A DNA stretch of 64,000 nt from Nitzschia sp. pyKryTriq1 (Eukaryota; Bacillariophyta; Bacillariophyceae; Bacillariales; Bacillariaceae), in assembly GCA_956465555.1 (NCBI GenBank), contig OY101126.1, positions 352,501-416,500 of the forward strand, written 5' to 3'. The notes below the pieces were generated by a model that was given only the letters and a program-made list of their open reading frames with translations, was not told the DNA's origin and did no database searches. Shown here piece after piece: positions 20,990 to 31,477 of this stretch (positions within the stretch are counted from its first letter, which is position 1; each line of letters opens with the position of its first letter). The position numbers were made by a program, and so were the translations under genes.

Positions 20990-22090
20990 ATGCCGTCGAG
21001 GAATCGTTCCGTTCCATCGATCACAGCAGTAATCGCAGCGGTGTTGTTCCCCTTGCTGCTTTTGTCGCCGAGGAGGAGTCGTCCAACCGTTGCGTTCCAA
21101 TCCCGGGCTCACTACTACTTACCGCATCAAGCTCCAAGGATCGAGCGTCATCACTTTCATATCGGGCAAAAATGCAATCATGCAATAGCAAGAGGAGTCG
21201 GTGTCGCATTTACACCTCTTTATGCGACAGGCGATAGCGAGGGTGGCAGCACGAAGAGTAGTAGTAGCAGCAGCAGCAGCAGTAGTAGTAGAAATACAGC
21301 CAAGGCGGCCAAGGGAGTCTATGTTCGTCCTTCGGGAGCCATCGAACGAGGGTCTGGATTCTTTTTTCCAGGACTGGAGGGACCTCGAGTGCGCGTCTTG
21401 TTCGGCACTGTCCTGTTGGGTTTGACGGCAGTCAATCATGTTGCAGTATCCGAAGAATCATCGATCGGGGCTCTCTCTTTGGAAGAAATTGTGACAATTG
21501 GATACTCTCTGTTGGTGTTGTTTCAAGCCGCCATTGAATTTGGAAAGGAAGAACTTGTGGTTGAAGGCAATAGTATCAGTGGTGGTGCTGCTTCTGGAAA
21601 AGGTGGAGCATCGTCTCTGTTACAACGAGATTTAGTACAGCAGTGGAATAATAATGCCGCCATTCTGAATCAAAAAAGCCAAAAATCCAAAGACATGATT
21701 CAATGGGCCGCCGCATCTTACTTATCCGTCACTCCAGCGACGCAAATGCTTCTACTCACCAAGAAGGACGCCATTCTATATCGGTTAGGGAGCGACGATG
21801 GCTCATCGTCGTCCTCGGCAGCAGTCAAAGATGGTTCGACGATTGCCGAGGGAGTCGAGGCGGCACTGGATCAATTAAGTCAATCCAAGGGGGGTCGATT
21901 GGCGCTGCCCAAGACGCACCCCGCCGCCATTGCTCTGGGGTTGCAGGAAGCACGGACTGTAGTCCTACAACGAATCACTGACGATTCCTGTTGGGTCATG
22001 TCATCGTCGGACCAGCTGTTGGCCAGTTTCACTTCTTCGGATTTGAAGTGGCTGGGGCAATTGGCTAGATACGTACGAAGATATTTCTAG
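20990..22090 (+). CDS. CCB2/CCB4-like cytochrome b6f haem-attachment factor, plastid-targeted
   Basis: 366 aa from the ATG at 20990, which begins an N-terminal hydrophobic signal (SITAVIAAVLFPLLLLSP). The signal ends at a VAF-Q site, the aromatic cleavage motif of diatom bipartite plastid presequences. A Ser-rich linker precedes the mature part. The mature part resembles the DUF2930/CCB2-CCB4 family: GFFFPGLEGPRVRVLFGTVL with a helix, an ALSLEEIVTIGYSLLVLFQAAIEFG helix pair, SYLSVTPATQMLLLTKKDAILYRLG, and a C-terminal SCWVMSSSDQLLASF..WLGQLA. CCB proteins attach the covalent haem c-prime to cytochrome b6 in the thylakoid. Which CCB it corresponds to cannot be fixed here. Confidence 0.65.
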   Translation: MPSRNRSVPSITAVIAAVLFPLLLLSPRRSRPTVAFQSRAHYYLPHQAPRIERHHFHIGQKCNHAIARGVGVAFTPLYATGDSEGGSTKSSSSSSSSSSSRNTAKAAKGVYVRPSGAIERGSGFFFPGLEGPRVRVLFGTVLLGLTAVNHVAVSEESSIGALSLEEIVTIGYSLLVLFQAAIEFGKEELVVEGNSISGGAASGKGGASSLLQRDLVQQWNNNAAILNQKSQKSKDMIQWAAASYLSVTPATQMLLLTKKDAILYRLGSDDGSSSSSAAVKDGSTIAEGVEAALDQLSQSKGGRLALPKTHPAAIALGLQEARTVVLQRITDDSCWVMSSSDQLLASFTSSDLKWLGQLARYVRRYF

Positions 22091-22209
22091 TCGAAGAATC
22101 TTGACGAAATAATGCATTTCCATAATATTAGCTGCACAGACCCCCGCAGGCGGCAGTATTGTAGTTTCTGCTGTAGGAGTGTAGATGTTGTGTGAACAAG
22201 TTCTAGCTA

Positions 22210-24409
22210 TTATTCTAAATCCTGAACTTCCATTTGGAAACCAGACATGGAATTGCCCAGTTTGTTCATGTCTCCTCTCGCGGATACTACATTGGACTCC
22301 TCATCTTGACTTCCTGATGTCACATAGTCTTCCTCGGCAATGTACACGGGAGACCACGGGGTCCCATGCCCGTACCGTTCGTCGGAGATGGTGGGGAGCG
22401 TCGCCAGCATGTTCGCCCCGTCGGGCAATCCATCGCTGCCCCGATCGGAACGGCCGCCCGCAAAATCACTCGAGGTCAAATCTGTGACATCCGAAATACG
22501 ACGCGAATGGTCATTGCTGAGCATGCCAAAAACTTGGCCCCCAGAGCCACCACTGCTGGATCGGAAATTGTTGGTACCCGTACTCTGCCCCTGGCGACCG
22601 GGGATCCGTGGTATACCGGGAATACTACTCCCCGTCCGACTACTTCCCCCACGGCTATGTTTACTACTGCCACTTTGACCACTGCTGTCAGCGGGACCAG
22701 TGGGGGTGGCCGCTAATACGGTCGAGACGGTCGTTTGGGGAGAGTTACTGCGAGTCGTCGCTGCTCGATCTTGCGCCGGAGGGGAACCGCCCCCATGTGA
22801 TCGGGATGGTGAGCCATTCAGTGTCGGCGCTGTTGGGCTGTAGGGATTCCTCCAATCAATTGGTTGCCCGGCATTGTCATATTCCATGGTTTCAAAATCC
22901 CGCGCATGCGCTTGCATATAGACCTTTTCTTTGCGATGACGGTCCCAAAACAAAAAGGCTACCACCAAACAAGCCGACAATACAATGCAGGCAGAGATGC
23001 TGCCAATGGCTGCTCTAGAGAGCGGCGTCGAGTCCGGGGGTGCAATAGGCGCTATCGTCGGCGAATTCGTGGGTCCGACATTGATACTTCCAAATTCTAT
23101 GAATGTGTCCAACTCCCATGCCTTAATCAAGTCCACAATATACGATTTGGCATCGTAGTCAAAAGGAATAATAAAGATTTGGTTTTGGATGACCTCTTCG
23201 TTGACATCGTCCGAATCGAACAAACCATAGTCGATGGCTTGGACATACTCAAGCTCCAATCCCCCTAAACCACCATCTGCGCCTGGATCGAATTCTTGTC
23301 GCTTTAACAACGTACCGTACACCCTCGTCACGTTAACAGGAAGTACTGTTGTCGAGAGAGATAGAGGCAGAGAGAAGGATGAGTATTCGATGCGAATAGT
23401 CTGGAAAGGGTCTGGAAATTACGGTCGGAATATCTGGGGCCTTACCTCCCGGCACTGAATCATTGACCTCATCAAAATATCGCCAGATATGGTTTTCGGT
23501 GACTTCTATCCATTGACTGATTTCCTTGGCGGTGAGGAGTCCCGGAAGACCTTCGAGATACATGTAGACACTGGGCTGTACGACCGTTCGGACTGTCAAT
23601 GTTGGCATCGAGGTGGGACTCGTGCTCGGAACATCGCTGGGAGTGTCAGAGGGCTGTTCCGAGGGTTCAGGAGTGGTAGGAAACGCAGTCGGTGTAACGG
23701 AGGGCAGTTCCGTGGGAGAGACCGAGGGGGACAAGGATGGTTGCGGGGAGACCGAGGGAGCGTTGCTGACGGAAGGTGTATTCGACGGCTCGGGGGACAC
23801 CGTCGGCAAACCTGAGGGGCTGTCGGAGGGAAGGATCGATGGTGAATCGCTGGGCGCCCTCGAAAGAGTAGGAGCTTCCGAAATTGTCGGCGCGTCTGAA
23901 ATTGTGGGTTCGTGAGATATGGTAGGAGCCGGGCTTGGAGCTGCCGATGGAGAGCTAGATGGAAAATTTGTCGGTGCGTGGGAGGGGAAAGCTGAGGGTT
24001 CCGCCGAAACAGTCGGCCGTGGTGACACCGAAGGCGAACTGCTTGGTTTGAACGTAGTCGTTGGACTTGCGCTTGGTGATACAGTGGTTGTGGGTTGATC
24101 GGTTGGACTTGTGCTCGGCCCTAGAGATGCTGAGGGTTGATAGGAAGGACTAAACGTTGTTGAAGGACCATTCGTCGGCCTATTTGTTTCGGGATCAATG
24201 ACCGTAGGAAATAAACTTTGAGTGCTATTCACATCAAACAAACTGTCATCGCTAAACTCATCAAAAGGGGGCACCGGTGTGGCCGTATCCTGGCCATGGG
24301 CGAGCTGACTAGCGACAGCAAACAGCAGGTACTGAAATAATACGTAGTACGACACGGGTCTTCGAGGAACTTGCTCCAACTGGAATTTCCTTCTCGTTCT
24401 TGCCTTCAT
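22210..24409 (-). CDS. Mucin-like PTS-stalk single-pass surface protein (2 exons)
   Basis: Exon 1 is 24409-23446 and exon 2 is 23345-22210 (GT-AG intron of 100 bp, phase 1); 699 aa. A signal peptide (FQYLLFAVASQLAHG) is followed by about 220 residues of PSxxPS/PTxxPS repeats, a likely O-glycosylated stalk typical of diatom wall and surface proteins. Then comes a compact domain (VYMYLEGLPGLLTAKEISQWIEVTENHIWRYF.. into ..VIQNQIFIIPFDYDAKSYIVDLIKAWEL). One transmembrane helix (IGSISACIVLSACLVVAFLFW) precedes a Gly/Ser-rich cytosolic tail with an acidic end. It has the same architecture as the genes at 27120 and 47413. Adhesion or wall-membrane linkage is plausible but unproven. Confidence 0.75.
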
Positions 24410-25611
24410 GGTAAACGTTTGGGAATGACTTTAACAACGATTATCACTGTCGTGCGGATAGCAAGATGAGAGAGACGAACGGGAGTAAATCCATTTCAAG
24501 TCGAGCAACGCTCCCAGAGGGAGATTTTGTTTGTGTTCTACTGTCGTACGAAGAATAGCTTTACAAGTACCGCGCGTACTGTACCGGTACAGTAATAACT
24601 CTCGTTGTGGAAAAAAGACACAGGCCGCGGCGTGCGTGCGCCGCCTCAAAACTACGAATTTTCGAGAAAGGCCCGCCATCAATCGTTCGTCTGTATCTTA
24701 TTTCTAATGTCACAGTGCGACAGGCGCGCTAAGTAACCTTGCCGTTCGTGTCAGCTGCGACAAGAAAAACACGGTGCAACGAACAAAGTAGTCTTCACCG
24801 CCGCACGGAAGACTGACTGAAGTGCTCCGAGTTAGTACTGACCGTATTCGATTCAGTCGAATCATCTGAAAAGTCTCCGCCGGCGCCACCAGCCCATCCA
24901 TCGCGTCTCGTCTCACAGTATGGATAATGGTACAGTACTTGTAACATGTTGTATGTACAAGTACTGGTACGATAGTAAAGAACGCGCGAGATTTTTTGAC
25001 GAAAGCAAGAAGCTTGTTCCAGTAGTGGTAGTGTAGACTACAAGGAGTACTCGTATCCTACGTAGTCCACTTGGACAAAGTTGCAAACTTGGAATACATG
25101 CTACAGTACTTGTGACTATTTTGAAATTATACTGGGCTAGTGGTGGGGGTGGTGACTGGTATCACTCGGGAACTGCTCGCTCCTTCTTGTTCCTACGACT
25201 GTACTACTAGTAGCAGCAACTACAACTCGTACATCATACTACTAACTACGGTACTACGAGTAGTACTGCTGCTTGCTGCCTGCTGCGGCACACACTTCAA
25301 ACTTCTTTCCTCGCCTTTAACGTCACCTTTCATCTGACTTTTAGTATATTTTCAAAAACTTTTTTGTGATCCACCACCAGAAGAAATAAGTTGTTGAGCG
25401 TCGTCCCGCTGGTGGCGGCCCCGTACAAGTACTAGGGCAACAGCAACAGCACCAGCACGACCTCGACCGCATACTGCTGCTGTCCGATTACCTTTCAGAA
25501 TTATTATACTCGTCCATCTTTGCTCTTGCACGCGTGACTATTTTAAGTATGATGGAGTAGTAGTAGGTGTTCCCCTGTTTCGCCACGCCACCGCACGACC
25601 ACAGCCTGCGA
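24410..25611. other. Intergenic region rich in GTAC words
   Basis: 1.2 kb without a supported gene; it contains GTACCGGTACAGTA near 24580-24594 and many tactagtag/gtact words (24920-25450). Confidence 0.55.
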
Positions 25612-25940
25612 CCGACTTTGTTGGAATAAACGGTGAGACTTGTTGGATACTCGTTACTGATCACTTTTCGAGAATCAAACATGGCGACACACGCATCTCC
25701 AAGGCATCCCCATTGAACTGGCTACGAGACTTTCTACGAAAATACTCCCCGAACTGTACTGGGAAGTACGTTTTTCTTGATCAAGGAGGCGAATTGTATG
25801 CTAATCCGGACGTCCGTGATATCTTCAAGGAATTTGACTACGAGATCCGCCCCACTGGAGCCGATGCATCGAGTCAGAATGGGCCTGTTGAGCGAGGACA
25901 CCTGGTCGTCGCCAATGCCATTCGTGCTTTGCTAGGCAAC
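25612..25940 (+). mobile_element. Ty1/Copia integrase fragment (diatom CoDi-like), dead
   Basis: A continuous frame reads the integrase core: ING..CWILVTDHFSR with the first catalytic Asp, KASPLNWLRDFL, KYVFLDQGGELYANPD with the second Asp, and IRPTGADASSQNGPVERGH with the catalytic Glu, 36 residues after the second Asp. It ends at AIRALL, after which the frame turns into unrelated Ser-rich sequence. No gag, protease, reverse transcriptase or LTR was seen nearby. It is a truncated retrotransposon scrap of about 330 bp. Confidence 0.8.
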
Positions 25941-27119
25941 AGAGTATCCATACCATTTTCTCTTTCCTCGTCTTGTAGCTCCTCCTCCAATATCGTCAAT
26001 TGACGTTGACGAAGGGGCCGTAAGACTTCTTGCGCCGCAACACCGCTCCCATAATGCTGGTGATGGGTAGGGATAATAGTTCCGACCGTGATAGGGCTGA
26101 TGATGAATAAATGAGAATTCAGGTTTCGCATCTTCTTGTTGTCCTCGTTTCCTGTGCTACTGCTGCTAGTACCAGCTGTACTAGTAGCTTTCAGCTGTCG
26201 TTCTTCGTTGTTTAATTGTTTTCGAGGCCGATAGGGCTTCCTTCTAGCCTGTCGATACGAAAATAAGGAAGTAGGTAGGTGCTGCAAGAATGGAATGGAA
26301 AACTTCTTTTGGTGATTTGAGAATTTTTCCGGGTGTCATCTCGCCAGACGACAGCCAAAAGAAATAATGTTCGTAAAGGGGAGGCGCACTGCATAATGTG
26401 AGACAAGACGGGGTTTCGGCACGCGCACGGAGTCTTATCGACGGACAAAAAAGTGTCACTATGGCTCAAAGAACTGTCGAGAGAAGCACTATCCACTAAA
26501 TAGGAGACAATGTCGTTAATTGGGAATCTATTGCCTTGCTGGAAGCGTCTTTAAATTACACGGTAACCAGTCCTTTCGAATTGAGACTGGCAGACTTGTT
26601 GGACTTCGACTGATGGTGGAGACTTCTCCTCCTTCTTGCTGGGTACAAGTATTTTACTATCGTCCTCTATGGGGTGCGAGTAGAAGTAGGGCGATACAAC
26701 TACAAACATTCACACAGAAAACAAAGGTGGCTCGTATGGTAGACTACTGGTAGAGCAGAAAACATCTAGTGCACTAGTAGTAGATTACAAGATTTCATGT
26801 GTTAGTGCTTCTTCTTGGTGCAGACCCTAGTACTACTAGTAGACGAGCCTCGATCAACTCTTGAGCTGAACTTGGAACTTGCCGAAGCTGGTGTACAACT
26901 ATCCTCCAATCTCCAATACAGCAATGCGCAGTGAAACCATCCAGAAATACTAGAGCAGCCAAAGCGTCTGTGCGTATTCGAAACAGTACTGTAGAGTATC
27001 ATGATGTCATTGTTGTCTAGTATGTACTAATTATGCTGAGTCTGTCGCTTCCATCAGTGATGATTGATGTGATTGTTGAATTGATGTGATGTGATGTGAT
27101 GTGATGTGATTGATATCAT
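25941..27119. other. Intergenic region
   Basis: No supported gene. A minus-strand frame (25874-26287, 137 codons) overlaps the integrase scrap and shows no domain. A (gatgt)n run lies at about 27082-27110. Confidence 0.5.
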
Positions 27120-28463
27120 CTATAGATCCTCCGCGTCCTTGGCATAAGAGCCATCTTCATCCTCCGAATAATCCGTATCCGGATCCTTGACCATTCCATT
27201 GAATGGTCCTACTGGATATCCCTGAGGAGCCGGCCCCAAGCTGGGCGCATATCCATCCAGCGAGTATCCATACGAGTCCATACTGCTCATACTGGCGGCA
27301 TCATTGAGTTCTCGCGGTGGTCCACTGGATCCCCGCGTTCCCCCCGTGTTGGAGTATCCCGCCATACCCGATCGATAATATGCCGTCAGACTCGTCGAAA
27401 TGTCTTCGGAAATCACCGAATCGGGATAATCATTGTGGGGCGACGAGGCTTCTAGGATTTCGGTGGGATGCTGATGGAAATGGTGAATAGGATCCACGGC
27501 CGCCGGGGGCGACATTCCCGTCGGGGAATGTTCATTGAACTCCGTTTCGTCCGACCCAGTGGGAACATCCATCCGGGGGATACTTCGGTCGGCCTTGTGG
27601 CTGTACGTTTCTCGCTTGGTCTGGTCCGTACGCCACGCCCAAATGACAGCAAACATGAGCAATCCAAAGGCCAAACAGGCCACCACAATGGCAATAATAA
27701 TAATGATTTCCAAATTACTGTCCGAATTGTTGTTGCTGTCACTGCCGTCGGAAGGATCCGATGCGGGTGTCGCCACATCGACTCGCACATCCACCACAGT
27801 TTCTCCGAGTCCCGTGTAGGGTTCGGCGGCTCGCAACATGGACAACAAATCGTTGTCTTCCAGAAAGGTCGCTCGTTGAATCAACTCGACAATCTCCGCA
27901 TCCATGGGAGGTGTGGTCAATCCACGTCGTTCCCAGAGCGAAACGCCGTCATAATTGGCAGTGTACAACTGAATCGAGACACTGCCACCACTCGTAGTAG
28001 TAGTAGTAGTACTTGACGACGACGAATCGTCTTGCAAATTTCGTAGTAGTTGAGAACGGCGCGACGTCCGCACTTCCAAGCCCAAACTATCAAAGGTGAT
28101 GTTGTTGCTGCCCAAGAGAGCTTCATTCTCGGATTTGGCAACGAACGACTCGGTCATCCAGTCCGTCACAATATCCGTCAAGGCGTAAATATTGACATTG
28201 GACGGGGGACCCGTCATGGCAATTTTCACATCAAAGGGGGTCAAGCGGACCAAATCGGTACGGACGCGTTGTTGTTGTTGGGAAGTACCTCCTGCTCCTG
28301 CTTCCCCTTCTTGATCCAACTGTCGCAGTAGGCCTCGTCCTGCTAGGCTGGATAAGGACGAAGAAAACGACGACCAGGACCCTCCCTGGACGCTACTACT
28401 TGTGCCGCTGGCCAAAACAAGAAGGAGGGCGGCCAACGAGGATTGTTTCCACTGGAACATCAT
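27120..28463 (-). CDS. Single-pass surface protein, ectodomain-TM-cytosolic tail
   Basis: 447 aa. A signal peptide (SSLAALLLVLASGTSSSVQG) is followed by an ectodomain of about 220 residues: VRLTPFDVKIAMTG..NIYALTDIVTDWM..ITFDSLGLEV, an RRSQLLRNLQ motif, a Ser/Thr spacer, then SVSIQLYTANYDGVSLW and VVDVRVDVATP. One transmembrane helix (LEIIIIIAIVVACLAFGLLMFAVIWAW) leads to a cytosolic tail of about 160 residues with Tyr/Gly/Pro repeats and acidic end (DYSEDEDGSYAKDAEDL). It has the same organisation as the flanking 22210 gene and as the 47413 gene but lacks a long PTS stalk. Single exon. It is likely a cell-surface protein with a signalling or scaffold tail; no enzyme motif was seen. Confidence 0.75.
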   Translation of the reverse strand: MMFQWKQSSLAALLLVLASGTSSSVQGGSWSSFSSSLSSLAGRGLLRQLDQEGEAGAGGTSQQQQRVRTDLVRLTPFDVKIAMTGPPSNVNIYALTDIVTDWMTESFVAKSENEALLGSNNITFDSLGLEVRTSRRSQLLRNLQDDSSSSSTTTTTTSGGSVSIQLYTANYDGVSLWERRGLTTPPMDAEIVELIQRATFLEDNDLLSMLRAAEPYTGLGETVVDVRVDVATPASDPSDGSDSNNNSDSNLEIIIIIAIVVACLAFGLLMFAVIWAWRTDQTKRETYSHKADRSIPRMDVPTGSDETEFNEHSPTGMSPPAAVDPIHHFHQHPTEILEASSPHNDYPDSVISEDISTSLTAYYRSGMAGYSNTGGTRGSSGPPRELNDAASMSSMDSYGYSLDGYAPSLGPAPQGYPVGPFNGMVKDPDTDYSEDEDGSYAKDAEDL

Positions 28464-29974
28464 GGTAAAACTTTATTGTTGGTTTTGACTAAAAGGGAAT
28501 GGAATTCGATGCAAAGGCGATGCAATGCTACTGAACCAATCAATAAATCAATACAATATAAAGCAAAGCGAAGCGAAGCGAATCAAGTAGCGGAAGGAGT
28601 TGTTGTCGTCTCGGAGTACTAGTCTCTTCCAACACAACACCACTTTTCTTTGTAGACGGAGTGAATAGAAGCAGCAAAACACGCGGCTCTCTTTGAGGAG
28701 TCAAGAATGGAAAGAAGCCAGCTTGCTTTTACTTGACTTGTCTTATCCGTCAGTAGGGATAGTAATTTCACTCACATGGTTGTTTCGTCGGAGGGAGAGG
28801 ACGACAGGACTGGGATCGTGTCAATTCGCCTAATTATGTATTTTGGGAAATTTGAATATCTACAGATACGAAGGATAGCATACATTATTGCCCTGGCCAA
28901 TGCCTACCGCGGTGTTTCACGGTATTGGCTGCACGACTGTCGTTTTCCCGCGCAAAGATTCACGTTCTTCCGCCAAATTAGTCTGCTCTGCATAGGGGGT
29001 GACGGACACCGGACAGACATTTCATCAATTGTACGTACGTATGTATGAACTATTGAAAAATTATGTATAATACATAGGTTCCAGTTGTGAGCACATGAAT
29101 ACGTACCTTGTTTGTTGTTTAATTCGTACAGTAGTAGTAGATACCGTGCAAAAATAGGCAATAATCGACCATGGCAGCGACTCCTCCTTCTCCTGCCTCT
29201 CCTCTCGGCTCGTACCGGTAGACTATTACTACAAGTACAAGTATATACTACTCTAATGATTCATTGATACGAAGATCCACCGAGTGGGATCTACTCCAGG
29301 ATCTCCTTCCCGGGATCATCGATCGGAAGAGGAAAACGGGCGCCTTCTGGTTGGTGGGTTCTGGTTTTTCGAAAAGTCCAGAACCCGTGTGTTCGTTGGG
29401 CCCTCTGGCCGGCTGCTACCTACTAGTACCGGTAGAGCAACTGCGGCGGCATGCCAGGCAGCGATGCGATGCCTCTCACCAACTACTACCGGTAGAACGA
29501 GTAGACTACCTTCCTAAACTACATCTGCTCCAGTGTATGAGAAAAAACCAGAAGGCGAAGAACAAAGTCATTGAGATGCATAGTCTCATTTTACCTGCAC
29601 ATACTTGAACCCGATCCAGGCACAACATGATGCGCGTGTGCAGTCACCGATCATCGGCACCAGCAGTAGACTACTACACACAACACCAGAAGACCGGAAA
29701 TATTAAGCCTCGGCTCTGGTTACTTGTTGGATTTCCCGAAGGGTCCTTTATTTGGGTAGGGCCATCGCTATTCTTGTCCATTCCTTTTTGTTTTTGCGAA
29801 GGCGGGGGCAGGACCATGCGTCCCAAAGATCGCCCATCGTAGATCATCTCACACGAGTGCCGGTACTATTGATACACATTTTCCGTCTATCCAAAAATCT
29901 CGATCAGGATTTTTTGATTGTTGAAAAGAAGCCATATTCAGCGGAAAAGGTATTACTACGAATACATCATTACC
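28464..29974. other. Intergenic region
   Basis: 1.5 kb between divergent genes; promoters of both flanking genes should lie here. It holds an (agcga)n-type run at 28565-28582 and TACCGGTAG words near 29211, 29430 and 29488. No gene was supported. Confidence 0.5.
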
Positions 29975-31318
29975 ATGGTCAAGGTCTCGACTCAACAAAT
30001 AATGTATGCTTCTACGATTGCTACGAGTAGTGCTGCTGCTGCTACTTCTGACTACCTGTACTATCGGCAGCAGTATGATCAGTATCCAGATCGTCGTCGT
30101 CAAGGTATGATGGCGGATGCAGCAGTTTCACAGCCACCACCATCGGTACAGGGCAACAGCAGCAGCAGCAGTCTCCGATCAATGTGGCTCTTGGCTCTGG
30201 TGGTGCTTATGTTGGCAAACGATATACGAATCGCCCTTCGAGTCGCGGCCAGCTCCAATTATCACAACAAAAGTACTACTACAAATCGCCACGTTGATGA
30301 TCATGCTCCCACGAGTAGGCATCGTCTCCTTGCGATGGCGACGACACACGAAGAAAGTGCTTATGATGATGAACAAGCTCCACCAAGAAGATTCAATATT
30401 ATACTCAACTACCGTATCGAAGCCAAGGTAGTAGGTATCAAGGACTATGGTCATATGGAGCGAATCTCTGGATTTTCCGAAAGATTGGTCGACGTGGCGA
30501 TTGGAGAGGAGCGATCATCCACCAGCACCACGGATATCATTCAGCTACACAAAGTCGACCATCAATACGCTCAATTGGCGATCCGAAGCCAATCCCAATC
30601 CCAATCGATATGTGACTATCAACATATTAGCTTGGGGATACCCATGAGTACCAAAAGCTTTGGAACTACCGGTGAATTCCAAAGTGTTGCGACTTGCACG
30701 AACAACCACAACGATCACGAGGGCATGACATACACTATCCTGCTACAAGTCTCCATCGTGGAGGTGTCGGCCGTCACGACTGCCAACAAAACGAAATCCT
30801 ACGATGTGTCGTTGATGAACCATGCGATCCATCATGAATATGATAGGTCGGAAGGATGGCGAAAAATCGAACGAAGTGATACGTATGGAGTAAAAAATCT
30901 TTCTGCGGGAAAGATGGTGCTCGATCCCGAACATAATAGTGGTATTACCTTGCTGGAAGATGGTAAGTATGTACCAATGAATGTGCTAGTAGGATTTGTT
31001 GCATCATCATCATCATCATCATCATCATGCTCTGATATCTCATCACTGCATCGTTCTTCTTTGCTTTCTTCTTGATCCCGTGGTGTTGTTAAATGATCGC
31101 CCTACTCTATAATATTAGGCCCTGGATACGTCGTTATTGAACTCGACGTTCACAATAGCGACGTGCACTGCTCCTATAAATACTACATGGCGATTGCCAT
31201 GGAGAAGAATGGTATGGGCTTTAGCAATGGTATGGAGACTCTCAAGCCGTGTTCCAAAACCCATAATCGCGGTCAAACGTTTGCCATGCTACTCCATGCA
31301 TTCGTTGTAGAAGTTTGA
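29975..31318 (+). CDS. Uncharacterised type II membrane protein (2 exons)
   Basis: Exon 1 is 29975-30962 and exon 2 is 31119-31318; the intron (30963-31118) has a GTAAGT donor and a tattAG acceptor. 395 aa in total; frame is preserved. Start at accATGG (29975). A transmembrane anchor lies near residues 70-95 (MWLLALVVLMLANDIRIALRVA), so the C-terminal domain is lumenal or extracellular. It reads RFNIILNYRIEAKVVGI.., ..SICDYQHISLGIP.., ..YTILLQVSIVEVSAV.., and exon 2 adds YVVIELDVHNSDVHCSYKYY and a final FAMLLHAFVVEV. The alternating beta pattern suggests a beta-sandwich. No family was recognised. Reading through the intron would give a Ser-rich tail ending at 31075. Confidence 0.7.
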
Positions 31319-31477
31319 AGGGCGAGTAGGATATTCGCGTTGAATTTTCCACGCGTTGCTTGCATTCCGGTATGCATTGCACAATTACGAAGATACTACA
31401 TGAAGAACTGTATTAATATTATGCATAACTACTAACAAACCTAAACTACTTCTTATAGAGTATAGCTACCAGTGCTT

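Noticed and set aside
25874-26287. Minus-strand 137-codon frame across the integrase end
   Set aside because: Part of it is antisense to the integrase core; remaining part has no recognised feature.
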